Shown here: one piece after another, positions 40,905 through 49,598 of the stretch
Numbering within the stretch: the stretch's first letter is position 1
How the letters are laid out: each line of letters begins with the position of its first letter
Assembly: GCA_934590355.1 (NCBI GenBank)
Contig: CAKTOX010000004.1
Coordinates: forward strand, 1 to 64,000
Reading direction: 5' to 3'
Length of the DNA stretch: 64,000 bases
Source of the DNA: an uncultured Oscillospiraceae bacterium
GTDB lineage: Bacteria > Bacillota > Clostridia > Oscillospirales > Oscillospiraceae
Translations under genes and position numbers: made by a program
Notes under the pieces: model-generated
Seen by the model: only the letters and a program-made list of their open reading frames with translations
What the model was told of the DNA's origin: nothing
The model's database searches: none

Positions 40905-41957
40905 TTAAGCCTCTGATTCGGGCTTGATGTCGATTTTGTATCCGGTCAGTCTTGCCGCGAGTCGGGCATTCTGGCCTTCCTTGCCGATCGCCAGAGAAAG
41001 CTGGCTGTCGGGCACGATAACGCGGCAGCTCTTGCCATCCTCGAGCATAGTCACGCTTATGACCTCGGACGGAGCAAGTGCGGCGGCAATATACTCCTCC
41101 GGAGTTTCGCTGTATTTAATAATGTCTATCTTCTCGCCGCCGAGCTCGTCAACGATGCTGGCAACACGGCCGCCCTTGGGACCTACGCAGGAGCCGATGG
41201 GATCGACATCGGGGTCGACAGACCACACTGCCATTTTGGTGCGGCTGCCGGCCTCGCGGGCGATGGACTTTATTTCGACGGTGCCGTCGAATATTTCGGG
41301 GACCTCAAGCTCAAACAGGCGCTTTACAAGGCCGGGGTGGGTGCGGCTTATGAGCACCTGCGGGCCCTTGGTGGAATTTCTGACCTCGACGACATAGACC
41401 TTGATGCGGTCGCCCTCCGTGAGGGGCTCGGTCTTGATCCTCTCATTGGGAGCGAGCATCGCCTCGGTGTACTCGCTGTTGGAGCTTATGCGGATGGACA
41501 CGCTGCCTGTGCGCGGCTCTATGCGCGATACGATACCTGTGAGTATCTCGTGCTCCTTGGAGGTGAACTCCTCATACACGATGCCGCGCTCTGCCTCGCG
41601 GATGCCCTGAATGATGACCTGCTTTGCAGCCTGCGCGGCAATGCGGCCGAACTTCTTTGTCTCGACGGGAATTTTAACAGTATCGCCGACCTTTGCACGC
41701 TTGGAGATCTTCTTTGCGGACTCGGGGTCGATCTCAAGATTGGGATCCTCGACCTGCTCGACCACGACCTTATCGACGTACATTTCAATGCGCTTTCTGC
41801 TCTCATCAAGCAAAATATCGACGTTATCCGCACACTCGGGATTATCGCGGCGGAAGGCGGCAAGCATCGCCTGCTTTATTTTGTCGTACATATACTCTCT
41901 GGGAATTCCCTTTTCTTTTTCAAGATCTTCTATTGCAGAGAAAAATTCAGCATTCAT
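40905..41957 (-). CDS. nusA: Transcription termination/antitermination factor NusA
   Basis: NusA binds RNA polymerase and nascent RNA at pauses. The 350 residues comprise an N-terminal RNAP-binding domain, an S1 domain (about 135-200, ILTGIVSRIEPRTGSVSIR) and two KH domains (about 230-345, with CVGPKGGRVASIV and AIGKEGQNARLAARL). No acidic C-terminal repeats, as usual in Bacillota. A terminator-like hairpin in the operon leader suggests attenuation. Confidence 0.97.
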   Translation of the reverse strand: MNAEFFSAIEDLEKEKGIPREYMYDKIKQAMLAAFRRDNPECADNVDILLDESRKRIEMYVDKVVVEQVEDPNLEIDPESAKKISKRAKVGDTVKIPVETKKFGRIAAQAAKQVIIQGIREAERGIVYEEFTSKEHEILTGIVSRIEPRTGSVSIRISSNSEYTEAMLAPNERIKTEPLTEGDRIKVYVVEVRNSTKGPQVLISRTHPGLVKRLFELEVPEIFDGTVEIKSIAREAGSRTKMAVWSVDPDVDPIGSCVGPKGGRVASIVDELGGEKIDIIKYSETPEEYIAAALAPSEVISVTMLEDGKSCRVIVPDSQLSLAIGKEGQNARLAARLTGYKIDIKPESEA

Positions 41958-41976
41958 TTCAATATACCTCTTCTTT

Positions 41977-42420
41977 TTATATGCTTACGTGCAGCTTGAC
42001 CTGCGCGACTTGTTCCTTTTTAAGCTCCGTACCGGACACCGTGACGGCGCCGTTATCGTAGCCCTCGAGTTTTCCGGTGACGGTCTTTTTGCCGTTAACG
42101 GGCTGATAGAGCTTGACCTCAACATCGCTGCCCATGAATTTCTCGAAATCCGACGGGCGCTTGAGTTCACGCTCGGCTCCGGCAGAGCCGACCTCGAACA
42201 CATAGCTGTCGGGGATGGGATCGGCCTCGTCAAGAATGGGGTCGAGTGCACGGCTCACGGCCTCGCAATCGGCAATCCCGACGCCGCCCTCTTTATCAAT
42301 GAAAACGCGCAGATACCACGTTCCCGCTTCCTTTATATATTCTACCGACCACAGCTCGCATCCGGCCGCCTCAACGACAGGCTTTGCAAGCGTTTCGACT
42401 TTTTCACTGATCTTACTCAT
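41977..42420 (-). CDS. rimP: Ribosome maturation factor RimP
   Basis: RimP assists 30S assembly. The 147 residues have the N-terminal alpha/beta domain (GCELWSVEYIKEAGTWYLRVFIDKEGG, CEAVSRALDPILDEADPIP) and a C-terminal SH3-like part. It is the first gene of the rimP-nusA-rnpM-ylxQ-infB-rbfA-nrnA-truB-ribF run. Confidence 0.96.
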   Translation of the reverse strand: MSKISEKVETLAKPVVEAAGCELWSVEYIKEAGTWYLRVFIDKEGGVGIADCEAVSRALDPILDEADPIPDSYVFEVGSAGAERELKRPSDFEKFMGSDVEVKLYQPVNGKKTVTGKLEGYDNGAVTVSGTELKKEQVAQVKLHVSI

Positions 42421-42463
42421 ATGCCTCTCCTCAATTTTACTTTCGGGAAAATGCTCAACAAAA

Positions 42464-42485
42464 AGAGTGGGCTTTGACCCACTCT
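42464..42485 (-). terminator. Attenuator-like hairpin in the rimP-nusA leader
   Basis: AGAGTGGG pairs with CCCACTCT around a 6-base loop. On the minus strand it is followed by TTTTTG, about 45 bases before rimP and downstream of the promoter at 42511-42539. Confidence 0.75.
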
Positions 42486-42510
42486 TGAGAACTTACTTAC
42501 TAACAATCAT

Positions 42511-42539
42511 ATAATAACACCTATATATCGTTATTGCAA
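42511..42539 (-). promoter_or_regulatory. Promoter of the rimP-nusA-infB operon
   Basis: Minus strand: TTGCAA (42539-42534), a 17-base spacer and TATTAT (42516-42511), about 90 bases before rimP. Confidence 0.65.
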
Positions 42540-42585
42540 GCATTTTTTGCTTTGCCGCACACAAATTGTTGCCCCTCGGAGGGTG

Positions 42586-43371
42586 TTATGCATAGTGCGC
42601 GACAAATTCTTCTAAGCAAAGACCGTTTTCCGTAATAAACTCCGCCGCTTCCTTGCCTACGTAACGGTAATGCCACGGTTCATCCCAACCGGTAATGGCC
42701 TTTTTACTGCTCGGATAGCGCTTAATAAAGCCGAACTTAGCGCAGTTTTCGTCAAGCCAAGCGAAAAACTCGGCATTCATCTTGGAATAATCAAGCACGT
42801 CGTACTTCATATCCATGATGTCGATGGCAAGCCCTGTCTGATGATCGCTCGTTCCGGGCTTTGCAACCAGCTCCTCGGTTATCTTCTGCGCTTGCTCGTA
42901 TGTATAAGCGCCGCTTTTGGACAGCTCGGAGGCTTTTTCGTTAAACATCTGCTGCTGCGATGTATACGAAACATAGCCCGCCGCAATATACGGATCGTAA
43001 CCTGCTTCCTTTGCGGCAGATACGAGCTCCGTCAGCGCGTTAATAATGCGCTTGTCAACGGGAGTTCCGTAGAATTTTTTGAGATTGGGTGTATATGCCT
43101 TGAGCGCGTTGTCTTTATTTATAAGCATATACTGCCAATCACTTATCTTAACGATTGGAAATTCAAGATCGTCATATTTGTTTGCGGATGCCTCACTTGA
43201 GCTCGTGTAGCCATGCATTGCGTTTTCAAGCCCATTTGTTTTTACGAACACTCCATCCGCGCCGCCGACAACAATCTCGGATGTGAGCTGAATGCGGGAG
43301 TTGACAATGAGGACGAGCATCGCCGCCATTATTATCATGAAAAATGTCCACACCGTTTTTTTAACGCGCAC
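42586..43371 (-). CDS. M15-family D-alanyl-D-alanine carboxypeptidase (VanY-like)
   Basis: The 261-residue protein has an N-terminal membrane anchor (about 6-28) and a zinc peptidase domain. Zinc and catalytic residues are visible in SDHQTGLAIDIMD (His and Asp, about 200) and WDEPWHYRYVG (Glu and His, about 237). It would trim the D-Ala from peptidoglycan stems outside the membrane. The GTG at 43371 has GGAGGTGGG upstream; a longer frame to 43485 is less likely. It is downstream of sigK. Confidence 0.88.
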   Translation of the reverse strand: MRVKKTVWTFFMIIMAAMLVLIVNSRIQLTSEIVVGGADGVFVKTNGLENAMHGYTSSSEASANKYDDLEFPIVKISDWQYMLINKDNALKAYTPNLKKFYGTPVDKRIINALTELVSAAKEAGYDPYIAAGYVSYTSQQQMFNEKASELSKSGAYTYEQAQKITEELVAKPGTSDHQTGLAIDIMDMKYDVLDYSKMNAEFFAWLDENCAKFGFIKRYPSSKKAITGWDEPWHYRYVGKEAAEFITENGLCLEEFVAHYA

Positions 43372-43438
43372 CTTGCCCACCTCCTTTTTGTGTTTCATGT
43401 TATTGTAACACAAAGCGGCGGCATATACAAGAGTGTCT

Positions 43439-44137
43439 TTATTTGTCGACTCTGCTGCCTTCAAGCGCGGCACGGAGCTTTTCAAGCGCCTTTTTCTCTA
43501 TGCGGCTGACGTAAGAGCGGCTTATTCCGCATTCCTTTGCCGCCTCGCGCTGCGTCAGCGGGGCTTTGCCGTTCAGACCATAGCGCAGCGTTATAATTTT
43601 GCCCTCGCGCTCACTGAGTACGCTGTCTATGAGGCCGCTAAGTCTACCGCACAGCTCAAGCTCACCGATGCGCTCGCTCATTTCATCATCCTGAGCGAGA
43701 ACGTCCATAAACGACAGACTGTTCCCCTCCCCGTCAGTTTCGATAACGTCGGATAGACTCACGTCACCCATGGTTTTCTTCTGACTGCGAAAATACATCA
43801 GTATTTCATTCTCACAACACCGGCTTGCATAAGTTGCGAGGCGGACGCCTTTGTCGGGCTTATATGTGTTTATTCCCTTGATAAGTCCGATGGTGCCGAT
43901 GGATATCAGGTCTTCGATATCATTAGTCTGCGTATAATACTTCTTGATAATGTGTGCAACAAGGCGCAGATTGTGCTCGACAAGGATATTCCTCGCCTGC
44001 ACGTCCCCTTCCTGCCACATAAGCAGATATTTTTTCTCTTCCTGCGCCGTGAGCGGGCTCGGAAACGAGCCTCCCGGGCTTATTCTCAGCATCAGCAGCA
44101 TGCCGCCGAGCAGCATCGCAAGAGTTGTTCCAAGCAT
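43439..44137 (-). CDS. sigK: Sporulation sigma factor SigK (uninterrupted)
   Basis: SigK drives late mother-cell genes. The 232 residues have an N-terminal hydrophobic pro-sequence (about 1-20), region 2 (VEHNLRLVAHIIKKYYTQTNDIEDLISIGTIGLIKGI) and region 4 (LTQREAAKECGISRSYVSRIEKKALEKL). The pro-sequence fits pro-SigK processing. The gene is a single intact frame, so no skin-type element interrupts it here. The ATG follows GAGGTGATC. Confidence 0.94.
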   Translation of the reverse strand: MLGTTLAMLLGGMLLMLRISPGGSFPSPLTAQEEKKYLLMWQEGDVQARNILVEHNLRLVAHIIKKYYTQTNDIEDLISIGTIGLIKGINTYKPDKGVRLATYASRCCENEILMYFRSQKKTMGDVSLSDVIETDGEGNSLSFMDVLAQDDEMSERIGELELCGRLSGLIDSVLSEREGKIITLRYGLNGKAPLTQREAAKECGISRSYVSRIEKKALEKLRAALEGSRVDK

Positions 44138-44215
44138 AAGATCACCTCAAAAAGAGTATATTAGAACATTGCCTGTACAAATTATATAAATTTCGAACAC
44201 TTGCAGCACTAATTG

Positions 44216-44243
44216 TTGACATTTTTGCGAAAAGTGATATTCT
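44216..44243 (+). promoter_or_regulatory. Promoter of the Fe-S flavoprotein gene
   Basis: TTGACA (44216-44221), a 16-base spacer and TATTCT (44238-44243), about 55 bases before the start. Confidence 0.65.
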
Positions 44244-44298
44244 GTTATCAGGATTGTTTATACATCGGGATTAAAAAGTAAAAGAAAGGGGAAACACT

Positions 44299-47004
44299 AT
44301 GGCATTCAGACCCAAAATCCTTGCGCTTGCCAACAAGATCACATTTGAGGCTCGAACCGGCATTCCGAACGTGCCGTCAGACCCGGAGTATAGGATACTC
44401 AACGAGGTCGTGACGGACGAACAGGCCGATGTCGCGCTTGCGTGTAAGGTGCGTCAGGCACTCACGCTCGAGGAGATAGCAAAGAAATGCGGCAAGCCGC
44501 TGGACGTTACGAGAAAGCTCCTTTGGGAGCTTGGCGATGAGGGCGTGATCGTCTTTTACACAGACCCTGCCGACGGCGTTGAGTACTACTATATGCCCTG
44601 CTGGGTACCGGGCATAATGGAAATGATGGTAGGCAACAAGGCGCAGGTCGAGGCACACCCGGAGATAGCGCGATGCTTTGATGAGTACACGCTCAAAAAC
44701 ATGAAGCTTATGGCGCCTAACCTTCCGCGCGGCATGGGCGTTATGCGCGTAATCCCCGTACAGAAGGCCATTGATCTCAACCGTCAGTCCGTGTCCTCGG
44801 ATCAACTGAGCAAATACATAGAAGGCGCGTGGAAGATCGTTGTTACCGACTGCTCCTGCCGCCGCACCCGCAGGATCATGGGCGAGGGCTGCGGACACCT
44901 TGAAGAGGATATGTGCATTATGCTCAACAAGGCGGCCGACTTCCATGTCAAAACCGGCCACGGACGTGAGATAACTAAGGAAGAGGCCTATGAGATATTG
45001 CAGCGCGCCGAAGATAACGGTCTTATCCACGAGCTGTCGAACACCGACGGCACGGGCGAGGTGTCCGGTATCTGCAACTGCTGCGAGTGCTCCTGCCTGT
45101 CTCTTCGCGGCGGCCGTCTGTTTAATGACCCCACGCTTATGAAATCAAACTACCGCGCGCAGGTCGACAAGGATAAGTGCGTTGCGTGCGGACAGTGTGT
45201 TGAAAACTGCCAGATGAACGCCCTCCGCCTCGGTCAGAAGCTGTGCTCAACGGAGCCGCTGAAGATAAGGCAGTCCGAGACTCCTGCCGATAAAATCTGG
45301 ACGAGTGAGCACTGGAATATAGACTGGCGCGAAAATCGTGAGGACGTTGTTGAGACCGGCACCTCGCCGTGTAAGACCAACTGCCCGGCACACATTGCTG
45401 TTCAGGGCTACATAAAGCTCGCGGCAATGGGCAAATATCAGGACGCACTTGAGCTTATCAAGAAGGAGAACCCCTTCCCCGCCGTCTGCGGCCGCGTATG
45501 TCCTAAGTTCTGCGAGGACGCCTGCACTCGCGGCGATATTGACGATCCTATTGCGATCGACGATATTAAGAAATTCATTGCCGAGCAGGACATGAAGGCA
45601 GAGCATCGCTTCGTGCCGAAGATGCTCAACCAGATCGGCAAAATGTATCCGCAGAAGATCGCCGTCATAGGCGCGGGGCCTGCGGGACTCAGCTGTGCAT
45701 ACTATCTCGCCGTTAAGGGCTACCCCGTCACAGTGTTTGAAAAAGAGGACACTCTCGGCGGCATGATGACCATGGGCATACCGACGTTCAGACTTGAAAA
45801 GGACGTTGTTCTCTCCGAGATCGAGGTTCTGCGTGAACTCGGCGTTAAGTTCAAAACAGGCGTTGAGGTCGGCAAGGACGTCACTCTCGACGAGCTGCGC
45901 TCTCAGGGCTACAAGGCGTTTTATATGGCGATCGGTGCTCAGAAGAGCTCCCCCATCGGCATCCCCGGCGAGGAGCTTGACGGTGTGTACGGCGGCATCG
46001 ACTTCCTTCGTGCCTCGCTCACCGGCAAGGCTCCGAAAATCGGTAGCAGCGTTGCGGTCATAGGCGGCGGCAACGTATCCGTTGACGTTGCGAGAACGGC
46101 GGTCAGGCTCGGCACCGAGAACGTAATGCTCGTATACCGCCGCGGACGCGATGAGCTCAAGGCTGACGATGAAGAAGTCGAAGACGCTTTGAGCGAAGGC
46201 GTAAAGCTGATGCTTCTGCGCGCACCTGTTGAGATAATCGGCGAGAACGGCGCTGTCAAGGCGCTCAAGCTCGAAATCATGAAGCTCGGCGAGCCCGACG
46301 CAAGCGGACGCCGCTCCCCTGTCGGCACCGGAGAATTTGAGACGATCGAGGTCGATAACGTCATCGGTGCTATCGGTCAGCATATCGATTGGAGCGGCAT
46401 CGAGCTCGGCGCAATGAAGCTCGACAAGAAGGGCTGCGTCAAGGTCGATGAGCTGTCGTATCAGACCGGCGAGCCCGACGTCTTTGCCGGCGGCGACGTC
46501 GTTACCGGACCGTCGTTTGTTATCCACGCGATCGCGGCAGGCAAAGAGGGCGCTGTCTCCATCCACAGATACGTCCACCCCGGACAGACGCAGAATCTCG
46601 GCCGCGACAGACGCGTCTTTACCTCGCTCGATAAGAGCCGCGCAGCAGTCGCTCTCGGCGGATATGACGCAACGCCGCGTCAGAAGGCCGCGAACGCGGG
46701 AGCCGAGAAGGCTAAAAAGACCATGAAGGATCTGCGCGGAACGTTCACGGAGGAGCAGATGAAGGCAGAGACCGAGCGCTGCCTCGGCTGCGGCGCCGTC
46801 GTTCTTGACGAGTATCGCTGCGTCGGCTGCGGAATATGCACGACAAAGTGCAAGTTTGATGCCATAAAGCTCGTTTGGGTCGATGAATTTGTTTCACCCA
46901 GAGTCGAGAAGCTCGCGCCGCACATCATCGCCGGCATGGCAAAGCGCGGCGGCAAAATTGCGATAAAGGCAATTAAGGACACCGCCGGCAAGATAAGCAA
47001 ATAA
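44299..47004 (+). CDS. FAD/NAD(P)-dependent oxidoreductase with ferredoxin domains (GltD-like)
   Basis: The 901-residue protein is modular. Residues about 1-170 form a helical, HTH-like domain; about 185-265 hold Cys-rich CSCRR, CGHLEEDMC and CNCCECSC motifs; about 288-305 a ferredoxin motif CVACGQCVENC. A glutamate synthase beta-like Fe-S domain follows (CKTNCPAH, CGRVCPKFCEDAC, about 355-415), then an FAD-binding GAGPAGLSCAYYL (about 457), an NAD(P)-binding GGGNVSVDVARTA (about 590) and a C-terminal ferredoxin motif CVGCGICTTKC (about 848). It would pass electrons between NAD(P)H and ferredoxin or a bound partner; the partner is unknown. Confidence 0.88.
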   Translation: MAFRPKILALANKITFEARTGIPNVPSDPEYRILNEVVTDEQADVALACKVRQALTLEEIAKKCGKPLDVTRKLLWELGDEGVIVFYTDPADGVEYYYMPCWVPGIMEMMVGNKAQVEAHPEIARCFDEYTLKNMKLMAPNLPRGMGVMRVIPVQKAIDLNRQSVSSDQLSKYIEGAWKIVVTDCSCRRTRRIMGEGCGHLEEDMCIMLNKAADFHVKTGHGREITKEEAYEILQRAEDNGLIHELSNTDGTGEVSGICNCCECSCLSLRGGRLFNDPTLMKSNYRAQVDKDKCVACGQCVENCQMNALRLGQKLCSTEPLKIRQSETPADKIWTSEHWNIDWRENREDVVETGTSPCKTNCPAHIAVQGYIKLAAMGKYQDALELIKKENPFPAVCGRVCPKFCEDACTRGDIDDPIAIDDIKKFIAEQDMKAEHRFVPKMLNQIGKMYPQKIAVIGAGPAGLSCAYYLAVKGYPVTVFEKEDTLGGMMTMGIPTFRLEKDVVLSEIEVLRELGVKFKTGVEVGKDVTLDELRSQGYKAFYMAIGAQKSSPIGIPGEELDGVYGGIDFLRASLTGKAPKIGSSVAVIGGGNVSVDVARTAVRLGTENVMLVYRRGRDELKADDEEVEDALSEGVKLMLLRAPVEIIGENGAVKALKLEIMKLGEPDASGRRSPVGTGEFETIEVDNVIGAIGQHIDWSGIELGAMKLDKKGCVKVDELSYQTGEPDVFAGGDVVTGPSFVIHAIAAGKEGAVSIHRYVHPGQTQNLGRDRRVFTSLDKSRAAVALGGYDATPRQKAANAGAEKAKKTMKDLRGTFTEEQMKAETERCLGCGAVVLDEYRCVGCGICTTKCKFDAIKLVWVDEFVSPRVEKLAPHIIAGMAKRGGKIAIKAIKDTAGKISK

Positions 47005-47017
47005 AACCACACGGCAG

Positions 47018-47047
47018 ACACCGGAGTCATTTGGCTCCGGTGTTTTG
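47018..47047 (+). terminator. Terminator of the flavoprotein gene
   Basis: ACACCGGAG pairs with CTCCGGTGT around an 8-base loop, followed by TTTT. Confidence 0.85.
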
Positions 47048-47053
47048 ACGCTA

Positions 47054-47082
47054 TTGATTTTTTGCCGCCGTTCGAGTATTAT
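47054..47082 (+). promoter_or_regulatory. Promoter of the CsoR-type gene
   Basis: TTGATT (47054-47059), a 17-base spacer and TATTAT (47077-47082), 30 bases before the ATG. Confidence 0.65.
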
Positions 47083-47112
47083 ATATGCATATTATTTTTT
47101 CGGAGGCATAGT

Positions 47113-47502
47113 ATGCACAGACCTGACGACGGCTTTTATCATGATCACGGCGACGGCATAATCCACTGTCATGAGAAAGTCCCCTGTAAAGATATAACGG
47201 AGCACGAGGAGCATGAGCACCCACACCATAATCACTCTCACTCACACACGCAGAGCAAAGCAGTCATTAACAGGCTCGCCCGCGCTATCGGCCATCTTGA
47301 GTCGGTGAAGCGCATGGTCGAGGACGAGCGCGACTGCACCGATGTTCTCATTCAGCTCGCCGCCGTTCGTTCTGCGCTCAGCAGCACTGCGCGCGTCATT
47401 CTCAAGGACCACCTTGAGCACTGCATCACCGACGCCGTTGAGACCGGCGACAATGCATTTATCGAGGAACTCAACGCCGCGATCGATAAGTATATCAACT
47501 GA
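47113..47502 (+). CDS. CsoR/FrmR-family metal-responsive repressor with His-rich N-terminus
   Basis: The 129 residues start with a His-rich tail (HDHGDGIIHCHEK and HPHHNHSHSHT, about 9-50). The CsoR-type helical core follows (AIGHLESVKRMVEDERDCTDVLIQLAAVRSAL and HLEHC). Ligand positions Cys, His, Cys match copper-type CsoR. No copper transporter is adjacent, so the target is unknown; the His tail suggests nickel, cobalt or zinc storage or sensing. The ATG follows GGAGGC. Family confident; metal uncertain. Confidence 0.85.
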   Translation: MHRPDDGFYHDHGDGIIHCHEKVPCKDITEHEEHEHPHHNHSHSHTQSKAVINRLARAIGHLESVKRMVEDERDCTDVLIQLAAVRSALSSTARVILKDHLEHCITDAVETGDNAFIEELNAAIDKYIN

Positions 47503-47513
47503 TATTTCGGTAT

Positions 47514-47547
47514 AAAAAACGAGGAGCCACATGACTCCTCGTTTTTT
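47514..47547. terminator. Bidirectional terminator between the CsoR-type gene and ftsZ
   Basis: AAAAAACGAGGAG pairs with CTCCTCGTTTTTT around an 8-base loop; the genes are convergent. Confidence 0.92.
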
Positions 47548-47554
47548 ATTTCAA

Positions 47555-48697
47555 TTAGTTGTTGGCGTTAAAAATTTTGAAAATGCTGTCAAACGGATCT
47601 TCCTCGCCGGGTGCCTTTGCAGTGGGCTCTTCCGCTTTCTTTTCGGCTGCCTTCTCGGAAGCTGCGGTGTACATACCCTGCTTCTCAAAGACGGGCTCTG
47701 CCTTCTTTGCCGCAGGCTGAGCGCTCTGCTTCGCAGTGGGAGCCTCCTCAAAGCCGGTGGCAATAACGGTGACTCGAATTTCGTCCTGCATGGACTCATC
47801 GAAGGTTGCACCAAAGATGATGTTTGCATCAGGGTGTGCTGCCTCCTGAACGAGATTTGCCGCTGCCTCAACATCCTCAAGACCCATGTCCTCGGAGCCG
47901 GTGATATTTATGAGCACGCCGTGAGCGCCGTTGATGGAGGTCTCCATGAGCGGGCTGGCAACTGCCATGCGCGCTGCGTCCTCTGCCTTGCCCTTGCCTG
48001 CCGCACGACCGACACCCATGTGGGCAAAGCCGGCATTTTTCATGATGCAGGTGACATCCGCAAAGTCGAGGTTAATAAAGCCGGTATTCTTAATAAGGTC
48101 GGAAATGCTGGTGACTGCCTGACGAAGAACGTCGTCGGCAATCTCAAACGCGTTTGCGAGGGTGACCTTCTGGTCGGTGGCATATTTGAGGCGGTCATTG
48201 GGGATTATGAGCAGAGAATCTACCTTGCCCAGCATCTCCTTGATGCCCTCGTTTGCCTGATCCATGCGGCGCTTACCCTCGAACTTGAAGGGCTTGGTCA
48301 CAACGCCGACGGTCAGTATACCTGCCTCGCGTGCAATGTCTGCAACGGTGGGAGCTGCGCCGGTACCTGTGCCGCCGCCCATGCCGGCGGTGATGAACAC
48401 CATGTCGGCGTCCTCAACGGACTTTGCAATATTGTTGCGGCTCTCCTCGGCGCTTTTCTTACCGATCTCGGGGTCGGAGCCTGCGCCCTGACCGTGAGTC
48501 AGCTTCTCGCCGATCTGGATCTTCTGATCGGCATTGGAAACGGCAAGAGCCTGCTTATCGGTGTTGACAGCGATAAACTCAACGCCCTGAGTTCCCGACT
48601 TGACCATTCTGTTAACGACATTATTACCGGCACCGCCGATACCAACTACTTTTATAGTAACGACATTTTCAGGGCCTACTTCGGCTTTGAAATCCAT
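47555..48697 (-). CDS. ftsZ: Cell division protein FtsZ
   Basis: FtsZ is the tubulin-like GTPase that forms the division ring. The 380 residues show VGIGGAGNNVVNRM (about 17), the tubulin signature GGGTGTGAAP (about 104), NPNDRL-like IIPNDRLKYA (about 165), a variable linker (about 315-360) and a conserved C-terminal tail (DPFDSIFKIFNANN). A longer frame to 48736 exists, but GGAGGAAATAAA precedes the ATG at 48697. Last gene of the cluster. Confidence 0.98.
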   Translation of the reverse strand: MDFKAEVGPENVVTIKVVGIGGAGNNVVNRMVKSGTQGVEFIAVNTDKQALAVSNADQKIQIGEKLTHGQGAGSDPEIGKKSAEESRNNIAKSVEDADMVFITAGMGGGTGTGAAPTVADIAREAGILTVGVVTKPFKFEGKRRMDQANEGIKEMLGKVDSLLIIPNDRLKYATDQKVTLANAFEIADDVLRQAVTSISDLIKNTGFINLDFADVTCIMKNAGFAHMGVGRAAGKGKAEDAARMAVASPLMETSINGAHGVLINITGSEDMGLEDVEAAANLVQEAAHPDANIIFGATFDESMQDEIRVTVIATGFEEAPTAKQSAQPAAKKAEPVFEKQGMYTAASEKAAEKKAEEPTAKAPGEEDPFDSIFKIFNANN

Positions 48698-48727
48698 TTT
48701 ATTTCCTCCAGTACAGTTATTTAGAAG

Positions 48728-48745
48728 TCGTGGCATCTGCCACGA
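48728..48745 (-). other. Leader hairpin between ftsQ and ftsZ
   Basis: TCGTGGCA pairs with TGCCACGA around 2 bases, about 30 bases before ftsZ. No T-run follows on the minus strand. Confidence 0.5.
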
Positions 48746-48826
48746 TCATTTTTCGCGATATGTAACATTTTATAACTTTTTCGATGATAGGTCAATAGAT
48801 TTTTATACCGCTTTGTAAATAAAGTA

Positions 48827-49597
48827 TTAATTCGGGTTGAAAATGACCTTTTCACCTGTCGAAACGTCGAGCGTTCCGGAGTCGTCGGCAGAAAGCTGAG
48901 AAACCGCAGAAAGCAGCTTTCCGAATTTATATTCGGTGTTATCGCTCGCTCCGAGCTTCACGAGAAAACGGTTATCGTACTCGAAGGTCGGGTTTGCAAC
49001 ATCGGAAACGTCAATTGCCGTGACCTTATCGACAAGCCCGCGCGCCTGGATTTGATACAGAATATCAAGCAGGTACGAAAGCTTTTCGCGCTCGCCCTCC
49101 CCTGCCGTTATCTGATCACCGACGGCGGCCTCGCTCACGCTCAGGCCGCTTACAAGGGCAAGATGCGCACTTTCCGATTCGCTGATGCTGCCGAGAAACT
49201 TGCCGCCGCTGCTTATGCTCCAAAGCTTAGTGCCTACATGGATGCAAGCGGTCGCGTTACTCTCTTCAACCTCGATTATGACGAGATTCGGCAGACCTCT
49301 GCTTATCTGCACAGAGTCAACATACGGCAGCTTAACCGCGATTCGGCTTCCGGCAGCGATCCCGTTAATGAAAAACAGGTTATCTCCGTCTTCGATGCCG
49401 GACGCCCTTATTATCTCCTCCGCCGAGTAGCGCGAGTTGCCCCTGACCTCGATTTTCGAGACCTTGAAGAAAAGGCTCATGATGAAGATTATCGCCACGA
49501 TAACGAGGAAAAAGGTCAGCGGGCCGTTGACCTGCCCATTCACCCTCGGTCTATCCGGGTCTTCGCGTTTTTTGTAATAATCATTAGTGTTGGACAT
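48827..49597 (-). CDS. ftsQ: Cell division protein FtsQ/DivIB
   Basis: FtsQ/DivIB is a bitopic divisome protein. The 256 residues have a basic cytoplasmic tail, one membrane helix (LTFFLVIVAIIFIMSLFF, about 27-45), a POTRA domain (VSKIEVRGNSRYSAEEIIRASGI, about 48-115) and a beta domain. The ATG at 49597 follows GGAG; a frame to 49684 overlaps murA. It starts two bases after murA ends. Confidence 0.85.
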   Translation of the reverse strand: MSNTNDYYKKREDPDRPRVNGQVNGPLTFFLVIVAIIFIMSLFFKVSKIEVRGNSRYSAEEIIRASGIEDGDNLFFINGIAAGSRIAVKLPYVDSVQISRGLPNLVIIEVEESNATACIHVGTKLWSISSGGKFLGSISESESAHLALVSGLSVSEAAVGDQITAGEGEREKLSYLLDILYQIQARGLVDKVTAIDVSDVANPTFEYDNRFLVKLGASDNTEYKFGKLLSAVSQLSADDSGTLDVSTGEKVIFNPN

Positions 49598-49598
49598 A

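Noticed and set aside
45247..46578. 443-codon minus-strand frame
   Set aside because: Shadow of the Fe-S flavoprotein, which has clear cofactor motifs.
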